NCBI GenBank assembly: GCA_036426205.1
Contig: CM071568.1
Coordinates: forward strand, 227,548,777 to 227,612,776
Length of the DNA stretch: 64,000 nucleotides
Direction: 5' to 3'
From: Ascaphus truei
Lineage: Eukaryota > Chordata > Amphibia > Anura > Ascaphidae
Made by a program: the position numbers and the translations under genes. The number at the start of each line of letters is the position of its first letter. Positions within the stretch are counted from its first letter, which is position 1. This document shows positions 44,151 through 54,749 of the stretch, piece after piece. The notes below the pieces were generated by a model, which was not told the origin of the DNA, made no database searches, and was given only the letters and a program-made list of their open reading frames with translations.

Positions 44151-46197
44151 TATGGGCTTTATAGAAATATATTGATAATTCAAACTCACTGGGATACTAT
44201 GGCAGTGGATGGGTTAAATTTAAATAAGGAAAAAAGTGTCCCCCTGGCAATAAATGCTTTAGACGTTTGCAACCCTTTGAAAAATGGAGCTTGATTTCTG
44301 CATCTAGTCACAAAGGCTGAACACTTCTCATTCCATTTCACATACTGTAAGTCTTAAAGTTACACACAAATAATTATATGCAAGCTGGTGAACAGTGAAC
44401 ATAAATTCCAATACTGAAATAAATATAATTTTGAGAGAGTCTATGCACTCACATAAATTCAAGTGTCGACCCTCGTTGTGATGGTTTGTTGATCGTCTGG
44501 GCAAGAATCTTGCATCAGACTCAAAATAAGAGAAGGCGAGCTCCCCGAGCTCGGGGAAAAGAATACGCTCACCAGAAGAAACGGCAGACATCGGAGAAAG
44601 CCGAAGGTCTGAGTCCCGAAGTTGAAGCTGGAAACCGGTTGCTGCGATCCTGCTGTGTATTTCATTACACTACATGCCTTTTTTAACCTCAACATGTGAG
44701 TGAGATTGCTATACGTTACTGTCTATATTATATAGATTTGTTTACGTGTCACACAATGTCTTGCCTGTTCTTATTTTGAGTGGACACCCTCTTCCAGGTC
44801 CCCTCTGAGGTGCAGGCCTCCTCCATCCGCCCAAGGCTGCAGGTAAGCTATCTGTGCTTCCCCCTACCTGTTGACTTTCCTGCCTCCTAGGCCCATACTG
44901 TACCTCCTCCTCCCTCTCAGGCACATAACTACCCATCCCCCAGCACACAACTATACCCACCATCCCCCAGTACAATGAAAATGTACAATCGGCATCATAT
45001 TCTCATTTTTTATGTAAAATAAATCAGTAATTATAAGTGCAAAATTTGTATTTATACTAATGCACAATATAACTTTTCAAAAGTTAATTGGGGGGTGGGA
45101 TGGCTGAAATGTTACCTAGGGTGCCTATTACCCTTTCACCGGCCCTGGGTGACAAGGATAGAGGGGGGATGGGGTGGAGTGGGTGACACGGGTGGTGAAA
45201 AAGTGATATGGCTAGAGGAGAGAATTTCCCTACCCCTTATGGTCTGCTCTTTATGCCAGCCAACTCCTTAGTACAGTACCGCTCCTCTTCTTACCATTGG
45301 AACTAGATTGAGTACAATAGAGGAGAGGGACACTATTCATGACTGCACTTTCATGGAACAGCTGAACAGAGGGAGTGAAGAGATGTTCTGATCCATTGCA
45401 TCAATGTCCCAGCTCTCTCTGCATCGGGGAGACAGGGCAGCAGTTAGGGGACGCAGGTGAAGCCCACGTGGTCTGCATGTTGCCCACCAATGAGTTAAAC
45501 AATGAGAGTTTTGCTTGAATATATATGCTGCTTCTGTAATCTAGCTAATAAGAAAATTACAAAATAACAGCTCATAATAAACTGCAAGTGTATGCTCACT
45601 GAACAGGTGAGTATCATATACTGCGACTTTAAGAAGATGTTTTCATAATATGTGCTACAGTATCTATAAAAAAAGCTGATTCATACAAACACGATCAAGG
45701 ACACGATGGTACAAAATAACATCTCTAAGTATTAATCATTAATGTGAAAATCCATTAAGGCAACTATAACTTGCTTTTGTCTAGTACAGACTTGGGTGTT
45801 AACCAAGTTAAGTAGTACAGTAATAACAAAAGGTTAAATTATTTATTGGGATGTGGATAACATATTCCAAGTTCTGCAAACCTACACATGCCGACATTTC
45901 AAGGTCAAATGAAATCAATCCAGATATTTGGTGTGACCATTTAAAATGATAGAATATCACAGGCTCCTGTGATGAAATACTTGTAGTAGTTACTACAAAA
46001 CGGGAGGTGAGTTGTCGTGGTAATTTCACCTCCAACTACATGGCTTACATAAGATACAACATTTGTCTATGAAACGACGACAATTTTTCTAATCGGTCAA
46101 TTTAAAAAAAATCATAGTCTGGTTGTACAATGTTTGTGCAGTTCTGGATTTTCAAATTGTTGATTCACCAAAACTAAGAATTATGTTTAGCCGCACA
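44151..46197. other. No gene seen
   Basis: About 2 kb without a recognisable element. Two overlapping frames at 44459-44695 (minus) and 44486-44686 (plus) lack any domain, and a nearby GTGAGC donor-like site has no acceptor. A purine-rich/GGGGTGGG stretch lies at 45090-45210. Confidence 0.4.
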
Positions 46198-46312
46198 CTA
46201 TGGGCATTATTCATTAACCTGTTATAGTGCTGATCGGGGCACTATCGCACAAACTCCAATTTATTTCAATGGGAGTTTCGATGTGATTTCAGTTTAATGA
46301 ATAACACCCCAT
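46198..46312. mobile_element. Short palindromic MITE, copy 3
   Basis: ATGGGCATTATTCATTAACCTG...GTGCTGATCGGGGCACTATCGC at the left, TTTCAGTTTAATGAATAACACCCCAT at the right. Same family as 36315 and 44040. Confidence 0.8.
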
Positions 46313-46365
46313 GTTCTGGAGTATAATGTTTTCATTTGTGATCAACAAAGAGCAGCAAAACAGCA

Positions 46366-46714
46366 TAAGGCCTGGGACATAGTAGTGTGAGCAAGGCTGA
46401 GCCGCGCTCACACTCGGCACTGAGCCCCTGCAGCCGCAATGAGGGCGGCTTTAGCAGGGGCTCGCGCACGCGTCCGCACGCTTGAGGAAGCGTGTGTCTC
46501 ACAAAGTTTTCAAATTTGGTGCTCGCCGGAGCGCAGGGCCGGTCACATGAGCGGTTCGCCCAATGAGGGAGAACCAGCTCTGTGACGTCACTGGCCCGCC
46601 CCCAGACCCGCCCCCGACATGCCCACGGACGGCGTGCTGTGTAAGGCCAGGGAAAGCACCGCTTTCCATGTGCCTCACTGCGCCTCCGCACGGACAAAAT
46701 GACTATGTCCCAGG
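46366..46714. mobile_element. CpG-rich MITE, TAAGGCCTGGGACATAGT ends
   Basis: The ends GGCCTGGGACATAGT and ACTATGTCCCAGGCC are perfect inverted repeats, preceded by TAA and followed by TTA, so a PIF/Harbinger-like 3-bp target is likely but not exact. The CACATGAGCGGTTCGCCCAATG block echoes the TAA-flanked MITEs at 29.2-30.1 kb. No coding capacity. Confidence 0.8.
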
Positions 46715-46724
46715 CCTTAGGCTA

Positions 46725-47420
46725 AGGCCCGCTCCCTCAGTCAGCGCGCCCGCACTGCAGACAGGCGGCGCGCTGACAGGCACAGACCGCGATATGCGGT
46801 CTGTAGGGAGCCTGAGCGAGAGGGGGGCGGGAGGGAGCAGGAGATACAAATTCTGTCAAGATTCTGCCTCTGGCGCATGACTGCTCCCTCCTCCCGAGCC
46901 GGCCAAAGTAACAAAAAAAACCAGGACACACACACACGCAGCTCCTTCCCTGCTCCCCTCCACTCACACACACACAGACACACGCACACACACACAAATA
47001 CACACGGGGGGAGGTGAATCAGAGCAAGGGGGGAAATCGGAACGGGGATCGGGCAGAGTTGGTAAATCGGTAGGGCTAGGGTGGGGGTAACTCGGAAAGG
47101 TGGTGTCGGCACGGGTGTGGAAATCGGAAGCAGGTTGGGAAATGGGAAGGGGGTTGGCAGAGGGGGGATCGGAACGGGGATCGGAGCTGAAGGGGGAAAT
47201 CGGAACGGGGGGGGGGGAATCGGATTGGCTGCTGGACTGTCACATGACGCGACACTGGCCAAAATCACAAGCTCCTTGTAGCTTCGGCTGGCTGACGCGT
47301 CACAGCACGCAGTCAGCCACGCCGGAAGGAGCCAGCGAGGGCAACTAGAATGGGGGCAAGCAGCTGGTGGCCCGCGGCCGCATGCGCCGCCGGCCGCAGC
47401 GGGATCAAAGCCTTGGTAAA
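46725..47420. repeat. GC-rich element with (CA)n and GGGGATCGG repeats
   Basis: Opens TAAGGCCCGCTCCCTC and closes GGGATCAAAGCCTTGG, possibly diverged TIRs. Inside are a CA-rich microsatellite (about 46923-47003) and a short tandem array of GGGAAATCGGAACGGGGATCGG-type units (47028-47222). The large Pro- or Gly-rich frames here (46741-47436 and others) are repeat artefacts. Confidence 0.5.
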
Positions 47421-47756
47421 GACATGCCAGCAGCACTAACTGGGATGCATTTCTAACAAGTCAGAGCTTTTCTATTTGTTTTGCTTTGTGACAAGCCAAT
47501 GACACGTTGAAATCTTTGAAAGCTTTATATTGCCAAACCATGTATTTTAACTACATTGTTCATTAAATACATTATTGTGTTTAAACTGTGAAGGCCTATA
47601 TAAAGTAGTTGTATATTGTACTGTAACTCAATTTTCTTAATAAAGGTACAACATCTTTTCTGCTGTTAATTGTGCGTTTTGCCATTTTATTATATAAACA
47701 ATCCATTAATTAATTAAAAATATGTATTTATGTACATGAGGAGGCTTTTCAAATAC

Positions 47757-48428
47757 CGTATTTCCTCGATTGTAAGATGCCTTTGATTGTAAGACGCACC
47801 ATCGATTTGGCACTTACAATCGAGGAAAATTACTTTTAAACTTACCATGTTTCAGGAGAGGTCACTGTCAGCGAAGGATGAAGTGGCGGTGGCGGCAGGA
47901 GAGGTCCGCAGATGGTTGTAGATGAACAGCAGGTGGGTGTGCGGCAGCAGAACAGGTCCAAAGTCTGCAGGTGAATGAAGATAAGAAGATAGCGGGTGTG
48001 CGGTGGGATGCGGCGGCAGGAGATCATAATAGCAGGAGAGCTGCTGAGCAGGAGCAGAGCGGCATAGGGGAACGGCTGGGGAGGAGCACCAGTCAGACAC
48101 CGGTCAACTTCCGGTGTTACAGTGTGCACCTCCCAAGCTGTTCCCCTATGCCGCTCTGCTCCTGCTATTATGATCTATTAGCCACCTCTGCCACCGCATG
48201 CCCGCTGTCTTCTTATCTTCATTCACCTGCAGATGTGGGTCCTCTCCTGCTGCCGCCGCACACTTCGTCCTCCGCTGACATGGGACCTCTCCTGAAACAT
48301 GGTAAGTGAAAAGAGGTGGTTAGTACTGTTAATACATCGATTAATACATCGATTCTAAGACGCACCCCGATTTCAGACATGTGAAAATAGAAAAAAAGGT
48401 GCTTCTTAGAATTGAGGAAATAGGGTAC
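47757..48428. mobile_element. Large foldback element, ACCGTATTTCCTCGATTGTAAG
   Basis: TACCGTATTTCCTCGATTGTAAG at the left is mirrored by CTTAGAATTGAGGAAATAGGGTA at the right. Both arms continue through CCATGTTTCAGGAGAGG, CACACCCGC/GCGGGTGTG and AGCAGGAGCAGAGCGGCATAGGGGAAC blocks toward a centre near 48110. About 670 bp, a near-complete palindrome with no coding capacity. Confidence 0.85.
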
Positions 48429-48722
48429 TTGCTGGGCTTTAGAGTAGTCATTAGGCTTAAACTCTAGCAAGCAAATACACTGACTCTTATTTCAAGCATT
48501 TGCTTAACCCTTTGGGTGGCCACTACGTTAAGGGGTCTGGCACTCCAGGGACCCAATGATGTAGTGGCTCGTCATGCCCTTAGTGATTGTTTTGCAGGGT
48601 GTTACACCGGTGCTGCCCGCAGACCAGACCCGTCCCCTGAGCTGAAGGGGGAAGTGGTAATACACGCACCCGCAGCAAAGGGAGCGTGTCCGGAGTGTGG
48701 TATGAAGCGTTGCCAGGTGTGG

Positions 48723-49588
48723 CGGAACTGCCGTATCGGTGTGCGGATGCGTTGTACCCCCAATTGCTTTGGCTCTGGCAACTCCAGTGCAGGACGAAGA
48801 GGTATGGTAGCACTTGGGGAAGCAGGAGTGTTGCTGGGAGTACTGGAGAACGGAACTTGAAAGTTATGGACGCGAGTGCGCTGACGCTCTGAGCGGCGTA
48901 CCTGGATACGTTGATCCACTCGGACAGCCAAATCAATGAGGACCTCCAATTGATCCGGCCTGCATTGGCGAGAGAGTTCATCCTTGATGGGATCTGCCAG
49001 GCCTTGCCAGAACACGGAGACGAGAGCCTCTTGTCCCCAGTTAGTCTCGGCTGCTAGAGTCCGGAATTCCACAGCATACTGCGTCACCATTCGCCGTCCC
49101 TGAGTGATCTGGAGGAGAGAAACAGATGCCATCTCCCGACGAGCGGGAGAATCGAATACTCGTTGAAATTCGGCTTTAAATGCCGGGTAATCTTGGGTAA
49201 GGTCAGAACGTCGTTCCCAAACCGGGGAAGCCCAAGCCAGGGCGCTGCCAGTGAGGAGGTTATAAATGTAGGCTACCTTCTTGCGATCAGTATTGTAGAG
49301 ATGGGGGGCCATTTCAAACTGCACCTCACACTGGTTTAGGAAACCCCTACAATCTTGCGGTTCACCTGCATAAGGCTTGGGGGGAGGAATCCTTACATCT
49401 GAGCTGCTAACTGCGCTTGCGGAGTGGGGGCTTACATCTAGCGGGGTCGCGGTCGGTACCCTGTCTGAGAGTACTGCGACCTGGCGTGTAAGTGCCACAA
49501 TTTGATCCGCCATGGCCTGGTTTTGCTGAAGCAGATTGGAGAGAAACTGTTGAAGTTTGGTCTGGTCTGCGTCTTGTGGGCTCGACAT
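48723..49588 (-). pseudogene. Ty3/Gypsy Gag, C-terminally truncated
   Basis: Gag forms the particle of LTR retrotransposons. From the ATG at 49588 it begins MSSPQDADQTKLQQFLSNLL (helical), then RIPPPKPYAGEPQDCRGFL, and the conserved gag domain with AYIYNLLTGSALAWASPVW, YPAFKAEFQRVFDSP and VFWQGLADPIKDELS. No stop interrupts about 285 codons. The CCHC zinc knuckle and pol are absent, because the frame runs across the deletion into LTR sequence and ends there. The start just after the LTR fits sushi-like chromoviruses. Confidence 0.88.
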
Positions 49589-49590
49589 AA

Positions 49591-50410
49591 TGTTACGCCG
49601 GTGCTGCCCGCAGACCAGACCCGTCCCTGAGCTGAAGGGGGAAGTGGTAATACACGCACCCGCAGCAAAGGGAGCGTGTCCGGAGTGTGGTATGAAGCGT
49701 TGCCAGGCCAGGTGTAGTAAGGTAGACAATACTTGCCGGTACCGGTTGTAGAGATAGAGTGAATGATGCCTTGCCGAAGTCAGGGAGTGGAGAGTGGAGA
49801 TAGGTCGTAGTCCAAGCTGTGTTCAAGGGGTTACCAGAGTGAGCGTTGTCCAAGGAGTGCCGAGATCGAGAGCCAGAGGGGGTAGTCGTACAAGCTGTGT
49901 CAGAACCTGTGAAAACACTGAGAGAATCCAGAAGTACTTCCATACAGAGACTATGTCGAGCAAAGACTGAGAGCAGAGAGGAGCTAGATAAAGCAGGAAG
50001 GTCCAATTAGGAACGGAGGCGGGACAGGAAGAGCTACAGGGAGACACTGCAGATTGGTGCAGGCATAACAGGCCAGGTGAGTCTTGTTATCAACCTGAGT
50101 ATGCTCGTGCAGTGTGCGGGGGCGGAGCCTGAGGTCCGGGGGACGGGAATAAGAGTGTGCAGAGTGAGCGTGCTCCGTAACTTTTGTACGCGTGTGAACC
50201 GAGCCAGTGGATGGTGCAGGTGTGCGTGTAGGAAGGCGTGGGAGCGCCCGGCGCTGAGCAGAGGAATCGCCGAGGGGAGTGATCCCGCGACGGCGGCAGG
50301 GGCGAGGAGCCGTGGAGGCCGGTAAGGCAGGATTGTTTTGTGTGTCCAGGGGCTCCCTGCGGGGAGGGAGTGCTCTGTGTGGGGAGCGAGGAGAACGCCG
50401 ATTCCTGACA
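49591..50410 (-). mobile_element. 5' LTR of the Gypsy element
   Basis: Starts TGTCAGGAATCGG and ends GGCGTAACA on the minus strand, 820 bp. It should supply the promoter and polyadenylation signal. The gag ATG lies only two bases beyond the LTR end, leaving no room for an ordinary tRNA primer-binding site. Related to the solo LTR at 10923-11889. Confidence 0.85.
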
Positions 50411-50631
50411 CAGGGGAGGTGGCGTACTCTCTGAGATGTAGGGAAATGAAAGCATAGGACTCCTCCTCCTCTTCCGTTTCCAGGTTAAGGGCCACCGTGG
50501 TCACGTAATCGCCATTTGCCGGAGACGCTGTGGCTTTCTGGTGCCGCGGCCCCTTCTGTCCTCAAGGCAGTAATACACTCTCAATCTATGATCCAAATTA
50601 CTCTTTAACTACTCCATAGTGCAGGGGTGTG

Positions 50632-50930
50632 CAAACTGGGGGGCGCAAGATTTTTCAGGGGGGCATGGCAGTTGCAGAGGCCCCATGCTCTTCCCCCAAA
50701 GCATTTAAATGAATGCCGGGGGGTCACCTGAGGCCTCTGCAACTTAACTTACCTTGTCTTTGGTGACGCATCGTCGCCATGGCAACGTGATGTCACGTGA
50801 CCCTGCGGTGTAATTTGATGCCGCGAGTCGGAGACAAGGTAAGGGAGGGGGAAAGCGAGCAGGGAGGGATGTAGGCAGGGTGGGGGGCTTCATTAGATTT
50901 AATGCTATTGGTAATAAAAGACGTCAGTGC
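50632..50930. mobile_element. hAT-like MITE copy
   Basis: Starts CAGGGGTGTGCAAACTGGGG and carries AGAGGCCCCATGCTCTTCCC, CATTTAAATGAATGCCGGGG, GTCGCCATGGCAACGTGATG and GAGACAAGGTAAGGG, the interior of the family at 5023 read in the opposite order. The right terminal repeat is missing, so the copy is truncated near 50900. Confidence 0.75.
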
Positions 50931-50999
50931 ACAATGAACTCATGTTAGAGCTGAAATTCTAAAAATAGAATTACAATTAGAAAACATTTATTGACTATA

Positions 51000-51960
51000 A
51001 GGTGCCCATTGATAGTCAATGTGGCTGTCTGTGTCCCTGTTGAGGGCATAGATAACCACAGTGACAATCAATTAATTTATTGCCTATTGTTTGTTTTTAT
51101 TGTAATGTAATATATATTTTATTTCATTTGTGTGTTTTTTTAGGGATCACTAATGGGCCAAAGTGATATTAGCCATATTTGGCTAATAGGACTATAGCCC
51201 ATTTGTGTGTGATGATGGAGGTAGAGGGGTTGGGTCATGGGGGTAGTTGCCCTTGGGATGGTGGTTAGTTCTCCCGGGTGGGCAGTGGGAGGGGTTAACC
51301 CATTAGCTACGATAGCGGTTACTACTCGCTAAGGTAATTAAGGGGTAACTGGCCAGTAGCTACTGTAGTGTTTAACTATAAATGTTGGTGCCACTGAAGA
51401 GAAGGATGAGGACAAATACGGCCTGCATCCTGGCAGGGGTAAGTACTACTTGTATTTACTATAGGATGGCTGGCTATTGATTGCTAATAAAGCTTTAGCC
51501 CATTACTGTGTGTGTTGGCTGGGGTTGTTGGGGGTTGGGGGGGTGGGTAGTAGGGAGCCCATTGATAGCCACATTGGCAATCTGTGCCCCCATTGAAGGC
51601 ATAGATAAACACAGTAACAATAAATAGAATGAATGGCTAGTGTTTGTTTTTATTGTATTGTAATTTATATTTTATTTAATTGCAATATGCAGTACTATAC
51701 AGTATATTTGAGTAGGCAAAATCGCCACTAGCCATATTTGGCTATTATGGCTATTGTCCGTTCTTTTGTGTGGTGTTGGGGGTAAAGGGAATGGGTGAAG
51801 GTGGTAGTTCCCCCAGGGTGGGTGGTTGGCCTCCCGGGTGGGTAGTGGGAGAGGTTAACCCCTTAATTACCTTAGCAGGAGTAACCGCTAAAGTAATTAA
51901 GGGATTAACCCCTCCCGCATCCCCTTGCAGGAGGCCTAACTACGCACCCTGGAGCAAGTA
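51000..51960. repeat. Long-period tandem repeat family, third locus
   Basis: Two successive units: GGTGCCCATTGATAGTCAATGTGG...GATAACCACAGTGACAATCAAT near 51001 and the equivalent near 51556, about 555 bp apart. Each is followed by the TGTTTGTTTTTATTGTA block, the TTAGCCATATTTGGCTA block and GGTTAACCCATTAG / GGTAATTAAGGG. Same order as at 20.8-22 kb and 25.4-26.3 kb. Confidence 0.8.
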
Positions 51961-52054
51961 CAAACTTCATCCATCCCCTCTACCACCGACAAACCGAGTA
52001 CTGAAACTTAACTCCTAAATTTCCTTAGCGGTTAACCCCCGCTGTGTTAATCCT

Positions 52055-52322
52055 CAAAGGTCGAAGTCCAAGTAGTGAGGAGAGTAAACCTAAATAAAAT
52101 ATGAAAACACAAATAGTGCAATATGTCTCTCAGATAAAGGCAAATCAGATTCTTGGTATCCTATAGAATGTGTACACACATACCATGTCCATTCTTTTAA
52201 GCATATCCATCAGTGGCAACATCGTGTCCAATGCATCTAGGTGTGTGGTGACCTTTTCAGAAAGAATAAAAAGCCCAAATAGCGCAGACTGATATACAAT
52301 TTATATGGTGATAGGATAAATT
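52055..52322 (-). repeat. PLE terminal repeat segment, inverted arm 1
   Basis: The reverse complement of this segment matches 54158-54428 at roughly 90-95 percent by eye (for example GCGCTATTTGGGCTTTTTATT, GGTCACCACACACCT and CTGAGAGACATATTGCAC in both). Both arms lie downstream of a hammerhead-type motif in their own orientation. PLE copies often carry such inverted terminal pieces. Confidence 0.88.
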
Positions 52323-52619
52323 TTTTACAATGTAGAACATGAGGTATGTTCCCAGCACACAACAAGAATACGATTGTAATAAATTGTTAAAAAAAGTTTG
52401 TCAAAAAATATAGTCTTTACTTATATATTGAACGTTACATGGAGCAAACATCTAAACATATCTAAGATACCGATCTGGGCTAAATAACATGTCAGAAATA
52501 TACAATACTATGTTACAAAATATATAAACGTATAAGAGGGGGAAAACATGTACTAGGAAAGGGAGACACAGTGAGGGGAGACAAGAGGAAAGGAGGGGGA
52601 TAAAACAGGGGAATAAGGA

Positions 52620-52651
52620 GGGCAACGTTTCGGGGCCCCTTCTTCTGGCCC
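52620..52651 (-). ncRNA. Degenerate hammerhead-like motif
   Basis: On the minus strand: GGGC, core CAGAAGA, stem II AGGGG/CCCC, GAAAC, a minimal ACGTT stem III region, then GCCC. Stem I GGGC/GCCC pairs. The core has A where the hammerhead requires U4 (CUGANGA), so it should be inactive, but its place relative to the PLE terminal repeat matches the intact motif at 53920. Confidence 0.4.
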
Positions 52652-52679
52652 GTTCCCTTAAATCAATCCGATCTAGGTA

Positions 52680-53011
52680 CAGGCATACCTCGTTTTAAGG
52701 ACACTCACTTTAAGTACACTCGCGAGTAAGTACATATCGCTCAATAGGAAAACGGCAGCTCACGCATGCGCCTGTCAGCACGTCCTGAACAGCAATACCA
52801 GCTTCCTACCTGTACCGAAGCTGCGCGCAAGCGGGGAGACTATAGAGCCTGTTACAAATGCGTTATTTACATCAGTTATGCACGTAAATGACGATTGCAG
52901 TACAGTACATGCATCAATAAGAGGGGAAAAGGTAGTGCTTCACTTTAAGTACATTTTCACTTTACATACATGCTCCGGTCCCATTGCGTACGTTAATGCG
53001 GGGTATGCCTG
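52680..53011. mobile_element. MITE with CAGGCATACC termini, TA target
   Basis: CAGGCATACCTCGTTTTAAGG and GCGGGGTATGCCTG are inverted ends, with TA on both sides (52678-52679 and 53012-53013), as for mariner-type elements. The tract CACTTTAAGTACACTCGCGAGTAAGTAC is a known amphibian MITE pattern. It interrupts PLE-derived sequence. Confidence 0.8.
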
Positions 53012-53013
53012 TA

Positions 53014-53919
53014 CTTCCCTTACCCCTGTCACAAACAAGTACTCCCAAACATCATAAACTCAGTATCAATAGATATACAAAGAGGAGGAATGCCTGTGAA
53101 ACGGTATCCCTCAGTGGGGTACCACCTACAACTATTGCAGCACACACTACTGTACCTCAAAAAAAGACAGGTTGTCTCATAAAATGCAGCAGATATTCTC
53201 TAAATACTGATAAGGCACACTCAGAATAAATCAACTAATGTTAATGCACTAATGTAATAGAGAATCAATACAACGTCGCAAATACACCGGACTCTGAGAT
53301 CCCATTAGAACGGATTATGCACATCACAATGCTATGGGAGTGAAGTTCAGAGACCAATCCCAAGACGACTTGGGTGTACCGCCCCCGATGACATCATGCA
53401 CAACAGAACACTTATACTCTCCACAACAACTCTTTGATTTAGGCGTCTTGTGGCGAATTTTCCATTTGGCAGTCTGTCTATACAGTTGGTTTGATCTTCT
53501 TGTATTTGGAGAGATACTTAGAGACTGGTCCTTTATTATCTGTATGGTTTTGCCATAGTACCTGTATTAACCCATTGTTGTTTTGATTCTCTATTACATT
53601 AGTGGTGTAGATTAGTTCATTATGCGCTTTTTATATTTTATTATTGTATGTCATTTTTTATTGTATTTGTATTGTGTAAAATATGTTTATTAAACATTTT
53701 TTGGGCCTCTTTATATGTATTGATATTGAGGAGTATTTTGTATTCAAAGTATATCATTTGACTTTCATATTGTATCTATTTGTATACACTTTGTATCTAT
53801 GTGTTAAACATGGATACTACACCAATTATCACTATATCAGGTATTATCCTGATTTCCTGACATTTTGACAAATCAAAATACCTGTAACAGTATATATAGT
53901 GAGGTAGAACACCATGACA
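53014..53919. other. PLE-associated non-coding sequence, partly inverted
   Basis: CACTAATGTAATAGAGAAT (about 53249) recurs inverted as ATTCTCTATTACATTAGTG (about 53586), the inner edge of the inverted PLE arrangement. TATATATAG lies at 53891-53899, 20-30 nt upstream of the hammerhead. Frames at 52984-53229 and 53334-53558 have no domain. Confidence 0.5.
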
Positions 53920-53963
53920 GCACTCCTGATGAAACTGGGAACCTAGTGAAACGCGTAGAGTGC
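53920..53963 (+). ncRNA. Type I hammerhead ribozyme motif (PLE), well formed
   Basis: Core CTGATGA (53926-53932) and GAAA (53948-53951) are canonical. Stem I is a perfect 6-bp helix, GCACTC (53920-53925) with GAGTGC (53958-53963). Stem II is ACTGG/CC(T)AGT with a GAA loop. Stem III is the minimal ACGCGT. Cleavage would follow GTA at 53955-53957. A TATA-like TATATATAG lies about 25 nt upstream. As at 9319, an extra A sits between the core and stem II. Confidence 0.82.
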
Positions 53964-54157
53964 AACAAAATCGCAGCTGTGCAGGACGCTGTTCACATTG
54001 CTGCTGATTCTGCATCCGGGCACCTAAACCAGGAAGTACGGGAACTGAGAGGGCTGAGGACATGAGCAGGGTGAACGTGGAGGATCCCAGACGGCGACTA
54101 CACTTTCTTTTGTCATTACCTGCTTGATACATTATATCCTGACACTATGGGAGTGTA

Positions 54158-54428
54158 ATTTTTTTTATCCTATCACCATATACATTTTATATCAGTATGC
54201 GCTATTTGGGCTTTTTATTCTTTCTGAAAAGGTCACCACACACCTCGATGCATTGGACACGATGTTGCCACTGATGGATAAGCTTAAAAGAATGGATAGT
54301 ATGTGAGTACACATTCTATAGGATACCAAGAATCTGATTTGTCTTTATCTGAGAGACATATTGCACTATTTGTGTTTTCATATTTTATTCACATGTTTGC
54401 GCTCCCCACTACTTGGAGTTCGACATTT
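54158..54428 (+). repeat. PLE terminal repeat segment, arm 2
   Basis: Partner of the inverted segment at 52055-52322. It follows the hammerhead at 53920 and precedes the RT remnant at 54.7 kb, so it is the 5' terminal repeat region of that PLE. Confidence 0.85.
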
Positions 54429-54749
54429 CCTAGGACTGAAAGAGCAAACCCATCAAGGGTTTGAGCAGCACTTTACAGAGTATTCTTTTATTTTTCACTG
54501 TTAGCTATTTCACCACAGATTTATCTGTTTATACTAATTGCTGTATTTCACTGAGCACTTTCTTATATAAGAATAGCACTTTATTTTGTATAGAGCGCCA
54601 GTTTGATAACACATTTTTAATTCACTTAATCCTCAAATGAAATTAGTCTACTGAGTTTCAGAGCATGGAAAAGCTGCGATCAGGCTGTGGTCAGGCTCCC
54701 TTCAGCTGCAGTGTACTTGCAGCGAAATTCCAAATAAATGAGACCCCAT

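Larger units (their letters stand above)
48600..50410 (-). mobile_element. Internally deleted Gypsy retrotransposon with CAGGG TSD
   Basis: Flanked by CAGGG at 48595-48599 and 50411-50415. On the minus strand: a full 5' LTR (50410 to 49591), gag from 49588, then an abrupt junction near 48722 into the last 120 or so bases of an LTR (48600-48722), which duplicates 49591-49710. Everything from late gag through pol and most of the 3' LTR is gone. The matched TSD shows the deletion is inside one insertion. Non-autonomous. Confidence 0.9.

Noticed and set aside
46741..47436. A 231-codon Pro-rich frame and its overlapping partners
   Set aside because: Produced by CA repeats and G-rich tandem units in a GC-rich element; no domain and no splice context.
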